Shown here: piece by piece, positions 36,201 through 48,241 of the stretch
How positions within the stretch are numbered: position 1 is the stretch's first letter
Layout of the letters: every line of letters begins with the position of its first letter
From: Heliopora coerulea
Lineage: Eukaryota; Cnidaria; Anthozoa; Scleralcyonacea; Helioporidae
Assembly: GCA_030142905.1 (NCBI GenBank)
Contig: JASJOG010000074.1
Span: 268,001-332,000 of the forward strand
Length of the DNA: 64,000 nt
Direction: 5' to 3'
The notes under the pieces: generated by a model
Databases searched by the model: none
Told to the model about the DNA's origin: nothing
What the model saw: only the letters and a program-made list of their open reading frames with translations
Program-made: the position numbers and the translations under genes

Positions 36201-39200
36201 ATAGAACAAGATATTACGTTTTAATAGAATGAGGTACTTTCGTGGTAATTTCAGGAGCTATATTCAGAGACTATCCAACAGCTGTCGATGACAAAAAGAG
36301 TGTACGGAAAGTCATAAGCAATATTTTTATTCCGGATAAAGATGAGAACATTTCCAGCCGTGAGGTAAGGAACATGAGCATTTGCTATTTTGCGATGAAT
36401 AACTAAATTAGTCAACGAGTAAATAGATGAATGAATTCATTATTGAATGATTGAATGAATCAATAAATAAGTTAATAAATAAATATATTGTCCTACACAA
36501 CTATGCGGCGAATTTTCTGAATTGAGGAAAATGTCTTTAAATTGATCTTGATAAAAGTTTGTTTTTTGTGGCATGTATCGTGTTTTAACTATGATTGTAT
36601 TATTTTCGTTCTTTGTAGTGGATGAGAAAATACAGTTTATCTAAACTAAAGCTAGATCTTAACCAAATTGTTGGCGGGACAGAGTGTTTACATTCCAAAA
36701 CTAAAGTTTCCTCTCTTCAGAAAACTGTACCAGCAAGGTAAAGTTAACGTTGTATGGGAGAATTAATATTTAATGTGCATTGTCTGTTTAAATAATTACT
36801 TACTGGGTTGACGTGGTTTATTTTGCAGATACTGTGACATATTTCCCACTGTCAAAATCAAGGTATTTATCGTCTTCTAAAAATTAACTTAAATGGAATG
36901 AAACGTCCTAACGTGACGTGGTGTGGCATGACACGTGCAGTAACCTGACTTGGAGTAACGTGACTTGATTCACGGTAAATTGACGTGATTCACGTGAAGT
37001 GATGAGAACTAAAGCGTGAAGAAGGTGAGACGGGGGAACACAGAACAACATCAAATAAGACAGCAATTCATTTGATAATGTACGGTTTGGTTGGATATAT
37101 TTTGTAACGGCGTTGAACAAGACGAAGTGAGATAGGTTGGGATAGGGCTGTGTTCCTCGGCTAACATCAGGCAAGATGCAAAATTATGTGATACTGTGTA
37201 TTTACCTCATTCTTTAACCAACTTTTCTATTAATTTCTACTTTAGGGAGTGACCAGGCATTTGCACTTAACGCCACGTGAGCTTGAAGAATATGAAGATG
37301 AGATTGAGAAAGTGATGAAACGTTTTATCAAGAGACTTCAATGGCTAATGAGTGGTAAGTAGGACATTAAGATGTGCAAGGGATGTTAATGGTAATGAAT
37401 TATTACCCAAGAAATGGCTGGTGGTGTAAGTTGCCCGAGGTTCACGTCAAGAAGACGTTATGACTGTGTTGAGTGCTAACTGGTGTAGTAAATGAACAAC
37501 TGATTGAGAATGGCAAGAACTGGTTTTGATTAACTGATGATGTGGAGGAAAAAAAGGATTAATAACGAAAAAATAACGAAATCAGATAAAAGACGAAGCA
37601 ACAGTGACAAAGGAGCAGAAATTTTTACCAAATGAGGGAAAGAAACGGCACAGAGGAGCTGGTTAGGATAGAGGGGAATGTCGGAGAATAGAGAGGATAA
37701 TCAGGTGGTACAGAAGACAATCAAGGTTAACGAAGGTGGTGAGGTGATGCGTCAAAGCCAGATGATTGATACGGTGGTCATAGTATATGAGAACAATCAA
37801 GAGATAGAGAGAACAGAGAGTAGAAACGACAGACATAGAGTAGAAAGTGCAGCTTTCTATGGTGTAGAGGACAATTTTAATGAAGAAGCAGTTTGAAAAC
37901 AAGATATTTACAACTTTTTAAGGCACAAACAATATAAATACTAAAACGTTTTATCTTCTAGGGAGTCGCAGGATATTTGGGACGATTGTTGAGAAGAAGG
38001 TTAGACATTGTGTTTCATTTATAATAGCAGTTTAGTCGTTGTTGCGACTGTGGTTGCAGTTGCCATTATCGTTGTCTTTATTATTGTTGATTTTGTTGTT
38101 GCAACTGTTACTGTTGTTGTAAACATTCGTTTTATTCCAAATTTATCTCCAAGGTGATTATTCTGATTGATACTTCTGGCTCCATGGTAACCAGCATGAA
38201 GGAACTACAGGCAGAGTTGTCCGGAGTTATCTGGGAACAGTTAAAACAACTAAACATCATGTAAGATACTAACAGCTCACATTCTGAAGTTAGATGTACA
38301 CCACCAAGGAAGAGTGATGAGTCGGGCTGGGGGTGTACAGTTGCCCCAGTCCCCAGCATGCTTGAGAGGAACCGCGATCAACGACCACGACTCGTTGTAA
38401 TTAAAGCTCCTGCCAGAAGAGTTTACTGGTTTGTCCAAATTCCTTTTCCATTTATACGTCTCACACTGAGTAGTATGATACTGCCAACGAATTTGTGATT
38501 GCTGTGGCTGCTGTTCAATTTTTGATTTACCCGTGCTTAGTACGTCCAACTGTTTTTATTAATTAAATTCCCAGGTTTAACTTAATGAGGTTTTCCAACG
38601 AAACTTCGTTATGGCGACCTTGTGTCGTTGCACCTTCCGAGGAAAACTGTGAAAGTGCCGTGGAATGGATCAAAACATTTGAAGCTCATGGAAACACCTG
38701 CACCCTTAAAGCACTCCAGGTAAGCACGTTCAGGTTTTTAGCATCGGAAAAATATAGTAGTTCTCAGTTTGACATCAGCAAGTCAGAATTCTTGATCTTT
38801 TTCCGCAATATAACGGTGATTCGCTTTTGGTTCACGAACATATCAAATAATTCCGTTTGTTGGTTTCTAGGTTGCATTTGAAGATCCTGGGGTAGAAGGT
38901 ATTTATCTTTTAACTGACGGCAAACCAGTAAGTGTTTTAGCACTTAGCAGTATGCGATTTCTTGAGAGTGTTGAACTATTCACTCTAAATTCCTAAACTG
39001 ATCCAACATTTCCTGCTCTTCGAGGGTGAGAGTCAGTGTAATGTAGCTTACCCACCCCTGAGGGTAGAAAGTTGGGAAGGGCAGTCATTTCCCAACTCCG
39101 CGACGTCTTCTGAAAGTTGAGCCTGCGGCTTTGGATTTCTTGCAACTTTTCTTCCTAGTTTCTTCAGCTGTTTGTTTTTTTTTTTTATTTTAGTTTTTAT

Positions 39201-40737
39201 TATAGTTTTTTTTTTATTTCATGAACTACTAGGACAATAGCACCACGATGGTTTTACGTGAATTGGCGAAACTAAATAACTCAAGATGTCTCCGAGTTCA
39301 CACTATATCTTTCAACTGCGACGACAGGTAAAACAAAAATCATTTGAAAGATTTTCATTTAAAAAAATTATTGCAGGTTGAAAAACGTCCCTTTATTCCT
39401 GTAACGAAAGTGTTGTCATATTGTTTCCTATTTTAACTCATATTTTCACATTATATTAACAGCTCAGCTAACAAGTTCCTTCAGTTGCTTGCAGCTCAAA
39501 CTAGAGGAAGGTAAGGACTTAGAGAAAAATAGGGACAGAAATGTTCGGAGTAAGAAAGATGTAGGCTGCACGGATGTAAAGCGTCGTTAAGGAGTGAATT
39601 TCAATTGTCAATTAAAAAATAATAATAACCACGGCACTTACTTAGTCAAAAGATTTTTAAAAATGTGATGTTAGAGCACCGCTAATCAGTTGCACTTTTT
39701 CCATATCAAAACACAATTCTAAACCCAAAAAATTCTCTCTTTGCAGATTTCACAGATGCCAAGCAGAATCTGCTGGTCACCTACTGGCTCACAGGTTGTT
39801 AACGGATAAAGTTCGTTCAGACGAGGTAAGTTCCTATGTGACCATGAGCTACCTCAATTACCCTAGTTATAATGCAGGCCAGTTTTCCAAGAAGTCACAC
39901 AAAGTTCAAGGTTCCTTGGGCCACATGGTCCGTTGCGATATTTAAATAGTGCTTAAACATGAAACAAATTTAGTCAGTTATGTAGCGGACATAATACTGT
40001 TACATGGAAAATCTGTTCTTTTTTGTTTCGTTTGTTCGTCCATCCGACCCTGCGTTCGTTCGTTAGTCCGTCCTTCCGATCGTCTATTGAGTTGAATCAT
40101 CGTTGGTCCGACCGTCCTTTTGTTCGTCCTTCCGACCATCCATTCGACCGTCCTTTTCGTCCTTCTGACCATCCATCCGACCAGCCATCTAACCGTCCTT
40201 TTGACCGCCCTTCCGACCGTCCTTATAACAATCTATCATCCTATCTGTCCTCTGTTTCGTTTGCCCTTTCGTTACTTGATAAATTTAACCTTTCATTGTG
40301 TCATTTGATAGACCCTTACCATTCCGGTATTCGAAGGAGATGACCTACGAAGACTTGTTAGTGAGATTGCATTATGCAGAAAATTTCTCTTTCAAGCAAG
40401 ATCTTACAGGTATATAGAGCAAGGTACTTTATCATATCTAGCTTAACTTACGTTGAATTATAACATGTTTTAATTCGTTTTTTTAAACATTTTGTGTTGT
40501 TTAGAACTCTGCTTTTAGAGAATTGTCAAGGTGACAAAAAGCAGAAGCAAACTAAGCATTTTAGCCAAACAGGTACGTTGACACATCAAGACGAGAGATG
40601 ACCAAGGTCTTCTCGTGTTTCTAACCTTCTTTTCCTTCTTTTATCATTCAACTCTTGTTTGTTGCGTTGCAGGCGCATCAAACTTGACAAAAATTTCGTT
40701 ACGTAGCCGTCGTGTGGGCGAAGCTGTGGCAAGCTAA
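24237..40737 (+). CDS. VWA3A: von Willebrand factor A domain-containing protein 3A
   Basis: Complete 39-exon model of 1,280 residues; human VWA3A is about 1,184. Exons: 24237-24388, 25243-25381, 25956-26080, 26584-26737, 27230-27331, 27997-28103, 28534-28659, 29482-29590, 29672-29737, 29887-29939, 30059-30140, 30241-30388, 30920-31026, 31156-31233, 31637-31731, 31803-31922, 32578-32652, 33003-33097, 33558-33607, 33816-34011, 34142-34215, 34648-34698, 35027-35134, 35461-35638, 35992-36072, 36255-36364, 36619-36737, 36829-36862, 37246-37354, 37962-37999, 38154-38260, 38575-38719, 38871-38927, 39233-39327, 39463-39510, 39747-39825, 40312-40409, 40505-40572, 40673-40737. Three vWA domains at about 195-360, 547-725 and 1028-1205, each preceded by a RIDWL or RLQWL + SRKIFG helix. 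MIDAS motifs: DTSDA (degenerate), DMSVSMG and DTSGSM (intact). Family peptides MVQFPWHDGTVKNVHVDP and ESDDIN. Probably ciliary; molecular role unknown. The exon 22 donor (GTTGAG) is weak but is the one that keeps frame; the first exon is the least certain. Confidence 0.93.
26880..27080. repeat. Pyrimidine-rich low-complexity tract, VWA3A intron 4
   Basis: About 200 bp of almost uninterrupted C/T (CCTTTCCATTCTCCTCC-type). Overlapping open frames in two frames are compositional artefacts. Possible triplex or branch-site decoy; no function is implied. Confidence 0.7.
28768..29075. repeat. GACGCA-type minisatellite, VWA3A intron 7
   Basis: Degenerate tandem repeat built from GCAGACGCAAAGGCTAC-like units (for example GCGGACGCAAAGG, GCAGACGCAAAGG). 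All its length changes are near multiples of three, so it stays open on both strands (Ala/Asp/Thr-rich one way, Ala/Ser/Val-rich the other). It lies fully in an intron, so the frames are not counted as genes. Confidence 0.75.
29191..29408. repeat. Near-perfect 218-bp palindrome, VWA3A intron 7
   Basis: Starts TGACATGTTTGAGGAAGTTG and ends with the reverse complement. The arms contain ATCGTCCAGGTTAGTGTAGT, GACTGTTGGTTGA and TGACGTTTCGACAGCC. The centre holds two direct copies of TGAAGATGACCGCCGCT. Each arm carries the CTGAAGATGAC-stem-GTCGAAAC motif that recurs in other repeats here. It looks like a foldback repeat rather than a gene. Confidence 0.8.
30419..30499. repeat. 57-bp insertion flanked by 12-bp direct repeats
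   Basis: TAAAGTACGCAC occurs at 30419-30430 and 30488-30499, flanking 57 bp that end CCTGAGGATGATTCTGAAA. The arrangement is that of a small insertion with a target-site duplication. It lies in VWA3A intron 12. Confidence 0.5.
30652..30670. promoter_or_regulatory. Two tandem CRE (TGACGTCA) palindromes
   Basis: Consensus cAMP-response elements at 30652-30659 and 30663-30670, one helical turn apart, in VWA3A intron 12. They could be an intronic CREB/ATF enhancer, or a local 11-bp duplication. Confidence 0.4.
32040..32430. repeat. G-rich purine minisatellite, VWA3A intron 16
   Basis: Degenerate tandem units of about 47-58 bp including GGGGGAGTTAGCAAGAGAGG and TAGCGTGGGGAGGAGAGAAG. Anchors lie near 32251, 32309 and 32356, with more diverged units to the left. 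The sense strand is purine with many GGG runs. Confidence 0.75.
36120..36235. repeat. Degenerate GGATAGAA-type simple repeat
   Basis: VWA3A intron 25 contains repeats such as GATAGGAGAG, ACGATAGAATA and AGGATAGTTAAGGACAGGAT. It is low complexity only. Confidence 0.5.
36895..37000. repeat. ACGTGAC-type simple repeat
   Basis: VWA3A intron 28 has many spaced copies of ACGTGACTTGATTCACG-like words, with CpG inside. Looks like a degenerate short tandem repeat. Confidence 0.5.
40020..40245. repeat. TCCGACCGTCC-type minisatellite, VWA3A intron 36
   Basis: Tandem degenerate units such as CCTTCCGACCATCCATTCGA and CCGTCCTTTTGACCGCCC. All are pyrimidine/CpG-rich with period near 10-20 bp. Frames through it on both strands are artefacts. 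Confidence 0.75.
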
Positions 40738-41789
40738 CGTAGACGTCACGTGCATTTAAAGCACTAGCTTCTGAGCACGACAAACATCACATAATACGTA
40801 TGGAGAAGTTATTCGACCATTATATTGTAAATAGTTATATGATAAAGTCCATAGTGTACCTAATAGTTCACCTTAAAAAACAGTCTCGCGAACCAGAAAG
40901 AAATGTAAAATATCAGTTAGTCATTAATCCCGTAGGTAATTGTTGTATATTGTACAAAAATGGGTAATGAATGATACTCCAGTAATCCATGCACCACCAG
41001 GCATGTTCTGTGAAATGACATCGTCTCACGAAAGCCAAAGTAAAATTCTAAACGTTCGACTTTGTAGTAAAAGGGTTGAACTTGTAAACTAGTAAAAGTT
41101 CTTGTTGTGGATACCATACACTCACATAGGTTTTCATTTTAAAAAAATAAAAAATTCCTTAACTTCACGGAAAACTAACCTGAGATATAACTGCACTCCA
41201 TAAGTATTTTTCCCATTCTTTGTCTTTTTTTTTTTTCATAGTTTGTTTTTCCTCAATTTTGTTTTATGTACCTTTTTACTGCGCACCTCACATTAACAAA
41301 CCTAACCTAATCTTACCTTTCCTCATCTCATTTCAACGTGACCTCATCTCACCTCACTTCGTTTTTCTTTGCTTAACTTTCTGTTTACTTCTCATATTTT
41401 GGAAATGTTTCACAATGTTTCTCTGTACTGAACCTGAGTTGCTTTTGGAGATTGGGAGATTTTACGGGAAGGACTTTGGATATTATGTGGTAAACTCCAC
41501 CTCGGCAATAAATACGCAGCAGTATGATCAGGAAATATTTCCATATGCATTTTTGTTTGGGTAAATGTTTGGGTAATTATTTGAGTCGTATTCCCAAAAG
41601 AAGTCAAAGAACCATGCTGTCATACTATTGGTCAATTTTGGTTGATTATGACGTCATAGTCTATCCACAGAGGATTTGGCGGAGGTATGTCTGAAATGGG
41701 CGGAAAGTTTGAGTTTTGTTTTCGCAGTTTGGCGAAAAAAACTCCAAGACATGAACGAATAAAGATTTAAATATAAAAACGATCGAAAT
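40738..41789. other. Intergenic VWA3A to SUN-domain gene
   Basis: VWA3A 3' UTR followed by the upstream region of the SUN gene. A pyrimidine-rich stretch with repeated CCTCATCTCACCTCAC lies at about 41290-41360. Open frames on either strand are not supported by splice context or similarity. Confidence 0.5.
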
Positions 41790-44700
41790 ATGGTTAATAC
41801 TTCCAGACGAAGGAGTAGTGTATCCAGTAAAACTATTGCAGAAACCAAGGCTGACCGACGAGAGACAACAGAAGAAATTGAGGCGGAAAAAAACAAAAAC
41901 ATCTCACGTCGACAATCTTTGGCAAGGTATTTCTACCAATTTTTTCTCAAAGTATTACTCCTTCAGATCGGCAGAAATGCAAAAACAATGCATAATTAAT
42001 TGGGATAACTAGAAGGGTTTTTCCAGTTAGATTTACCACTTCTTTTTAAGAAGTATTTCATGGTGTGCGACTTCTCAGCAAACGTTTACGTTACGTGGCA
42101 GTAACTACTTTATCAAACATTGATCTTTTAATAGCCAACAAACTGCTAAAACACCTCAAGATGCCGGTCGACAAACGCCGGGAGACACCGCATTAAGTTT
42201 AGAACGAAAAGCCAGTGGTGTCCAAGCTTCTGTGCCAAGTCGAAAAAACAGCGTTACAACTTCCCACAGCAAAGAAGTGCTACCCCAGAAGTCCTCGGAC
42301 ATTTTGGCAAACAAGGACAATGCTCTTGAAAGTCAACTAAATAAAACAGGTCTAACGAGTATTCCTAATCAGGCAAACCTATCTGAACCTCAGAGCGAGG
42401 AAACTAACTCTAACATGGCCAGAGCCTATGGCAAATATCAAAATGTAAAGGATACGCCAAATCACTTATACGGTACGAATTATAACAATGTTATTTCTTC
42501 GATAACAAACCAGACATTTGATTTACAGATTTCCGATATTTTTTATGTTTCCCAAATTTATTTTATGATTGTTATTTTTACTTTAACTATATTAGGTCTT
42601 GATGGAGCACTAATATCATCAGGTAAATAGAAAATTAGTCTTTACAGTTCAATATTCCTATCAGTTGTAAAAACACTTACTTCAGTAGCTCTGTTGTTAT
42701 CCAGATGAAGACACAGATGTTGATATGGAGGATTCTTTTAGAGACAACAACCAAAGCCATGTAAGTACATGTATTAATCCCAACATTGCAATGTTATATT
42801 ACTTATATAATGAATATGGTAATATGTTATAATTAAGCATATGATATTGGAAATCACTGACATCAACCATGATATCTTTTATACCTGTGAGAAAATTATC
42901 CTGGCATAACTTCCATGAAGTTTTTTTTGGATAACATTTGTACAAAACACAATGAGGAAAGTCTGCCCTCCATACCCAACTGCAAATCCAACCTCTCTTC
43001 TACATAGCCACACTTCTCTCCTGCCCTTGTCTCTGTCAACTGTTTGGTCCTATAATACTTTTATAGAGTAACATCTTTGAAGAATATGGTATTTCCTTCA
43101 TAGAATTATGTTTATTTAGTCAAAAAAATCATATTAAGTATCTTTGATATGAATCACTTATATAAATAATTATTATGTATCTAAATATGTTTGGCTTAGT
43201 TGGTTTTAAGGTTGAAATCTCTCATAAAAAATAACTGGAAAGGAGCCCTTGGTGGGATATCTATCTTTTTAATCACTGGAATTTTCCTGGCTTATATGGT
43301 TCAAGGTAAAAAAGAATTCTATGATAATTCAATTAGTAAATAGCTTTGTTCCATTCCATCTCACAATTCCATTCAGTTGTGTATCTGAAATCTTATCTAA
43401 ACTAATAACATTGTGTGTTTCATAAATCATCCTAAATTTTACTCCATAATGTCTTACTTTCTCAGTCCTTCCTTCTTGGACAAGCTCAAGAGAACCTGTA
43501 AGTATTTAATGGTTCTATTTAATTAGCTCTTTAGAAATGATCATTAACAAATAAAATGACAAAAAAATACTACCTAATGCATATTTTTCTAGATGTACCA
43601 CCAAAACAAATGGTACTTAATATATCCATGATATTTCATGGATATATTAAGCAGCTACGACCCCCAATTTTTTCCAAATGTAATGTTGAAACAACTATGT
43701 TTTTGTTAAATTCCTGGGGAAGGATGCCAAATGCTATATTTTTACCACAAGCCCCTTCACTCAAAAATTCCATTCCAACATCCTTGGGTCATTCCAGATA
43801 TTTAGTTAAGCTATAAGATTGTCATTTTCATATTTTAACATTTTTCTTGTCTTTTTCAAACTAGGAAAATGATCCTAATTCATTAACATTGAAGAAAATT
43901 GAGGTAAAATGGAATATATTCGATCAACTTCACCTTGCTGTATAAATCTGTCTACAATTATTGATGTGCATAAGCATTAGCACATAACTGTACTACTCTG
44001 TGTTTCTTCTTGCTCTTGCATTGGTCAACAAATGTATGTTTTTTGGATGGATGTATGCACAGGATAACAAGGCCATTTACCTCTTAAGTATTTGACCTTA
44101 TCACTAACATGTTAATACTTATTATCTTAAAGGAAAAAGTGGATAAGTTGTCTTCAGTCTTACAAATCATTGCTAACAGTGCAGGTATCACAACTTATAA
44201 ATAAAAGGACATATAGCTCAACCAAATTTACTGACATGTCAATATAAATTTCTAGGAGAGGGATATATACCTCAAATTTTAGAGGGAAGTATGTTCCCCA
44301 CATTTTCAAAAAATGTCTTCTAATTTTGATTGAATGACATGTGCCCAAATGTATTTGACCCCACAAGTATTCAAGAGAGGAATGTTCCTCCAAATTTCTG
44401 TGATAGAGAGGGAGAAGGAGGGAGAAGGAGGGAGAAGGAGGGAGGGTGAGAGAAAAACAGATCCTCTCTCAAATGTTGGGAACAGAGCATTGATGTGTGC
44501 AGGAGCAACTGGATGACACCAGTTTTATAGATGAGGACTCCCAAATTTGAGATGAGAAAAAGAGTCTCCCTTTAACTATAGAAAAGGAAGACATCTAAAT
44601 TTCATAGAGAAAAAAAAAAAGTCTGACAAAATGTGTTTAAAATTGCTTCTGGGAGTACCTTGCCAAACACCACGGGGCATTTGAAATTCAATATTTTCCC

Positions 44701-46889
44701 TATAGTTTTACAGTTCACTGAATTATTTTCCTGTCATACTTATTTCTTGCACGTGTTCTGCTCACCACGACTATAGTTAATGCTTTTGTCCTGTACTAAT
44801 TATGTTTAAAAAATGGATAGTTTATTCTATATTACTAAGTGATGGTGGGTGGCTACTTGATAATTTGCTTTCCTATAGTAAAATGAACAAAATCTCGGTA
44901 GTGAGGCAGCATGTATTTATTTTTAGATTCATCATCAGATAACAAATCAGTGATTTCTGAGAAAGTAAGTTTGTACACTTCAGTTGTTCAAGTACATTAA
45001 GCTATCAATTGAAAACAGAGTTCTGTAATAGTATCATTGTGTACTCATGCTTAGGCTGTCCAACAAATTGTCCAAAAAGCACTTGAAAGATATAATGCTG
45101 ATAAAGTTGGAATGGCTGATTTTGCTCTTGAATCTTCTGGTATGTAATAAGACAGACTGGTAGCAGTTTATTCTTGGGAAGCTTATCACTTGTGCTAATT
45201 AGAAACCTTTAATATTCAGGTGCTCAAATTCATGGTTCTCACCACAGTGCAACTTATGACATTGGTGCTGCTAGAGTTGTTCTTTTTGGAATCCCTTTAT
45301 GGTTTGATATTAAGCCACCAAGAGTTATTCTTCAAGTATGTGTTTTTTTCAACTGTTTTATAGACTTAGACTAACAGCTTTTTCACAAAGTTAATAGCCT
45401 GATTCATGGTCATGTACAAAAATTCATTTGAATTCCTCACATTTTCATTGAGTTATCCATTTTGTTTCCCTCTCTTATTATAGCGTGACAACAGTCCTGG
45501 TAATTGCTGGGCATTTAAGGGTGAACAAGGCTATGTTGTTATAAAGGTGTGTACAATGTATGTACCTGATCACAACCATTTTAGGAGTTCCTATTTGTTT
45601 TGCAATGAAATTATTTTACTTTTTCCTAAGCCCACTCATTCAACTTTGCAGTTGGAGCAAATCAGAATATCTGAAGGAAATTTTAAAATTTTTGGAGGTA
45701 ACTGGGGGACTTTTCCATCAAGTGATCAAATTGTTTGTGCCAGCAACTAATGTCTTCAAAGAATTATGTCATCTCGATTTTGCATGTCAGATTCAAACCC
45801 TAATCTCAGATGTACATGAAGCAAATATAATGGCAATCTTTCATAACCCCAGAAAGAAAACAACAACAGTAATCTGTATCTCAGAATTCAATTTTAGTTT
45901 TTATTTCTATAAATTTAGCTGTCAAAGATGTTGACACCTACTGCATTCTCCTTGGAACATATACCTAAATCACTGTCACCAACTGGAGATGGACGTATTC
46001 CTAGCGCCCCCAAAGAATTTACTGTTTGGGTATGTTCATTACAATCATTAACCAATTCAGTTTGCAATCAAACTTTCTTTGTTCAATATTTGATATTTTT
46101 TGTTGTCATAGGCTTGGAAAGATCCAGATGGAAATGAGAGAGTGAAGTTAGGGTATTACATTTTTGATAGTGAAGGTGATTTTCTGCAGACATTCAATGT
46201 GCAAGTAAGCCTACCTTAATGCTAGTAAATTAATAAACTGTAAGTTATGAGTAAAATGAGTGAGTTATAATTTTCCCAAAGAAGGTGCAGTGAGATCCAA
46301 ATTTGTTGAAAGAGGTAGATTGTTGCTCCCTTTCCCACTGGGAAATATTTAATAGATAATTACTTAGGCATGAAGTATTATTGGATATAATGTGGTAGTG
46401 CTCACTGTGACTCAGGTTTGATTCTGGCTCCATACAGCTATCTTATTAAGGTTACCTCAGTCAAATGTGACAAGAGTGTTGCCCAGTTTGACTCTACAAA
46501 GCACTACAAGTTTTTTCCAGGCACCCCCACCATTTCCTCCTGTGGTAAGGGGTGGCCCTTACTGGATCTATAGGGAGAACAACTTAGGTAGCTGATAGGT
46601 GTATCCAGTAGAAATAAAGACACTTTTACCTTTTTTTTTACCTTTACTCAGTCTTTGACTTTACAATAAACTGACCTGGATATAACATCCAGGTCGTCTT
46701 TTTCTATTTCATGTGTTTGTTTTGCACTAGCACTCTATTTTTTGCCTGCAAAAGATTCCTTTTCTTTTACAGCTGACCAATCAAACAGAAATTGCTCAAT
46801 TCATTGAGCTTCGCATCCTAAGCAACCATGGCAACCCTGAATATACATGTATTTATCGCTTTCGTGTCCATGGTACTCCTCATTTGTAA
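41790..46889 (+). CDS. SUN-domain protein, SUN1/SUN2-like (LINC complex)
   Basis: SUN proteins span the inner nuclear membrane and bind KASH peptides in the perinuclear space, linking nucleus to cytoskeleton. Fifteen exons: 41790-41926, 42135-42472, 42596-42622, 42705-42760, 43200-43305, 43466-43497, 43865-43903, 44133-44184, 44927-44964, 45055-45139, 45220-45335, 45484-45546, 45919-46029, 46112-46204, 46773-46889. All join in phase to 469 residues. The N-terminal nucleoplasmic part (1-199) is Ser/Arg/Lys-rich and poorly conserved. One transmembrane helix lies at about 200-221 (GISIFLITGIFLAYMV). A short lumenal linker with coiled coil (IVQKALERYNADKVGMADFAL) precedes the SUN domain, about 304-469. 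That domain has LFGIPLWFD, PRVILQRDNSPGNCWAFKG (Cys for the KASH disulfide), FSLEHIPKSLSP, SAPKEF and the ending EYTCIYRFRVHG. The SUN domain is closest to SUN1/2, but the lumenal coil is much shorter than in vertebrate SUN1/2. Confidence 0.92.
44408..44455. repeat. GGAGGGAGAA microsatellite
   Basis: Perfect to near-perfect repeats of GGAGGGAGAA in a SUN gene intron (between exons 8 and 9). Confidence 0.8.
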
Positions 46890-48241
46890 AAATCATTCAA
46901 GTAACACAGCAAAGAACCCTACCAGGTGATACTGGCCTAATGTGGGTAGGATTTATGGACCAGAATATTATCATAACTTGAGACATTTATGAGTATTTAG
47001 CATGTAAATTTCTTGCAAAAATTAAGTGGAACTGGTGAAAAAATTGTACTTAAAACAGTTGACCTGATGCCAACTTTGTAAATAGATTGCTTAATAATTA
47101 TACAATTGAAAGACTGATCTACATGTAGACAGATTGGTCTTGCTTGAGTGAGGTGGTAACCAGACACAAACCTTCTCTATTAAGATTTGAAAGTTGGTAA
47201 ACGTCTAAAATAGTATAAAATAAAACATATTCTGAGAATTAGAGACATCTTGGAAAACTCAAGTCTTGTTTTGACTCATATCTTGAGTTTTCCAAGATGT
47301 CTCTATTTTTTGGAATGTGTTTTGTTTTATACTTTTTGAAGTTGTCAGCTGGTTGTGGGTTTTCTAAAATAGGGAGAGAAATTAGTGCTATATTTTAAGC
47401 AAAAGTTCAATGAGAATGAGCTGTGAGGTAAGAGAATGAAAGTTGAGGTAAATTGAAGTAGCCTTACATCCATTTTTTGGATGTCTGATTAATTACCATA
47501 CTTTAGTTCTTAACTTTTTTTCAAAAAAAGGTTTTCTCAATTTATTGTCCAACCTTGTATGGTGAAACATCTGAACCTTTGTTTCAGGTGTGCTACAAAA
47601 CTTTCAAGTTTTTCTTTCCTACTCAACACTTGCCTTAGCAGAATGCAACCTTTTCATCATCTCAGATGTAGTATCAACAACCACCTATACTTATCATCTT
47701 AAAATTTGTTAATTCTGGTCCACCATTAATGACTGACCATCATTATTGCCTCCAGTGTCTCCTTTCATACACACTCATGCTTCACCTTTTTTTCAGATGC
47801 CTCTTACATTCTTTTCCTTACCAAGAAATGGAATGCTATGCAGGCATTAGTTCTAGATGAAGTAGGAAAAATTCTAAGGGTAGCATTTTGAAAAAAAAAC
47901 ATTTAATATCAGTATTAGTTTAGAACAAAAAACTGTTAGATAAAGAAATAAACATTAACAACATCCCTTGTTTTTTAATGGAGTACTATATTAAAAGCTT
48001 ATTCTTACGTTTATTCTCAAGTTTATTCCTCACTTTTTTTCCTTTGAACTCTGACTCGAATTTCTGAGAAAATTTGAGTTAATGTTACATTCCCCGTATT
48101 TGTTTAATGGTTTACATTGGCGATAGCCCCCCGGACTTGATTCATACCCTTGTGTTTCCTTCGTGCCCTCATGCTTCCCTCATGATCACCTGTATCTTTC
48201 CTCGTATTTCATTGGTGAGATAATAAAATATGTTTTAACAA
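46890..48241. other. Intergenic SUN gene to DCXR
   Basis: SUN 3' UTR, then a palindromic repeat of family A (47188-47364), then AT-rich sequence without exons. The DCXR promoter should lie in the last 150 bp (about 48090-48241), where CpG content rises slightly. Confidence 0.5.
47188..47364. repeat. Dispersed palindromic repeat family A, copy 2
   Basis: The left arm has AGTATAAAATAAAACATATT and AGACATCTTGGAAAACTCAA. The right arm has their reverse complements, ATCTTGAGTTTTCCAAGATG and TGTTTTGTTTTATACTTTTT, then GAAGTTGTCAGCTGGTTGTG. It is the most symmetrical of the three copies and forms a stem of about 75 bp per arm. Confidence 0.75.

Noticed and set aside
40978..41117. Minus-strand frame near the VWA3A 3' end as a separate gene
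   Set aside because: No family resemblance, no splice context, and lies in the probable 3' flank.
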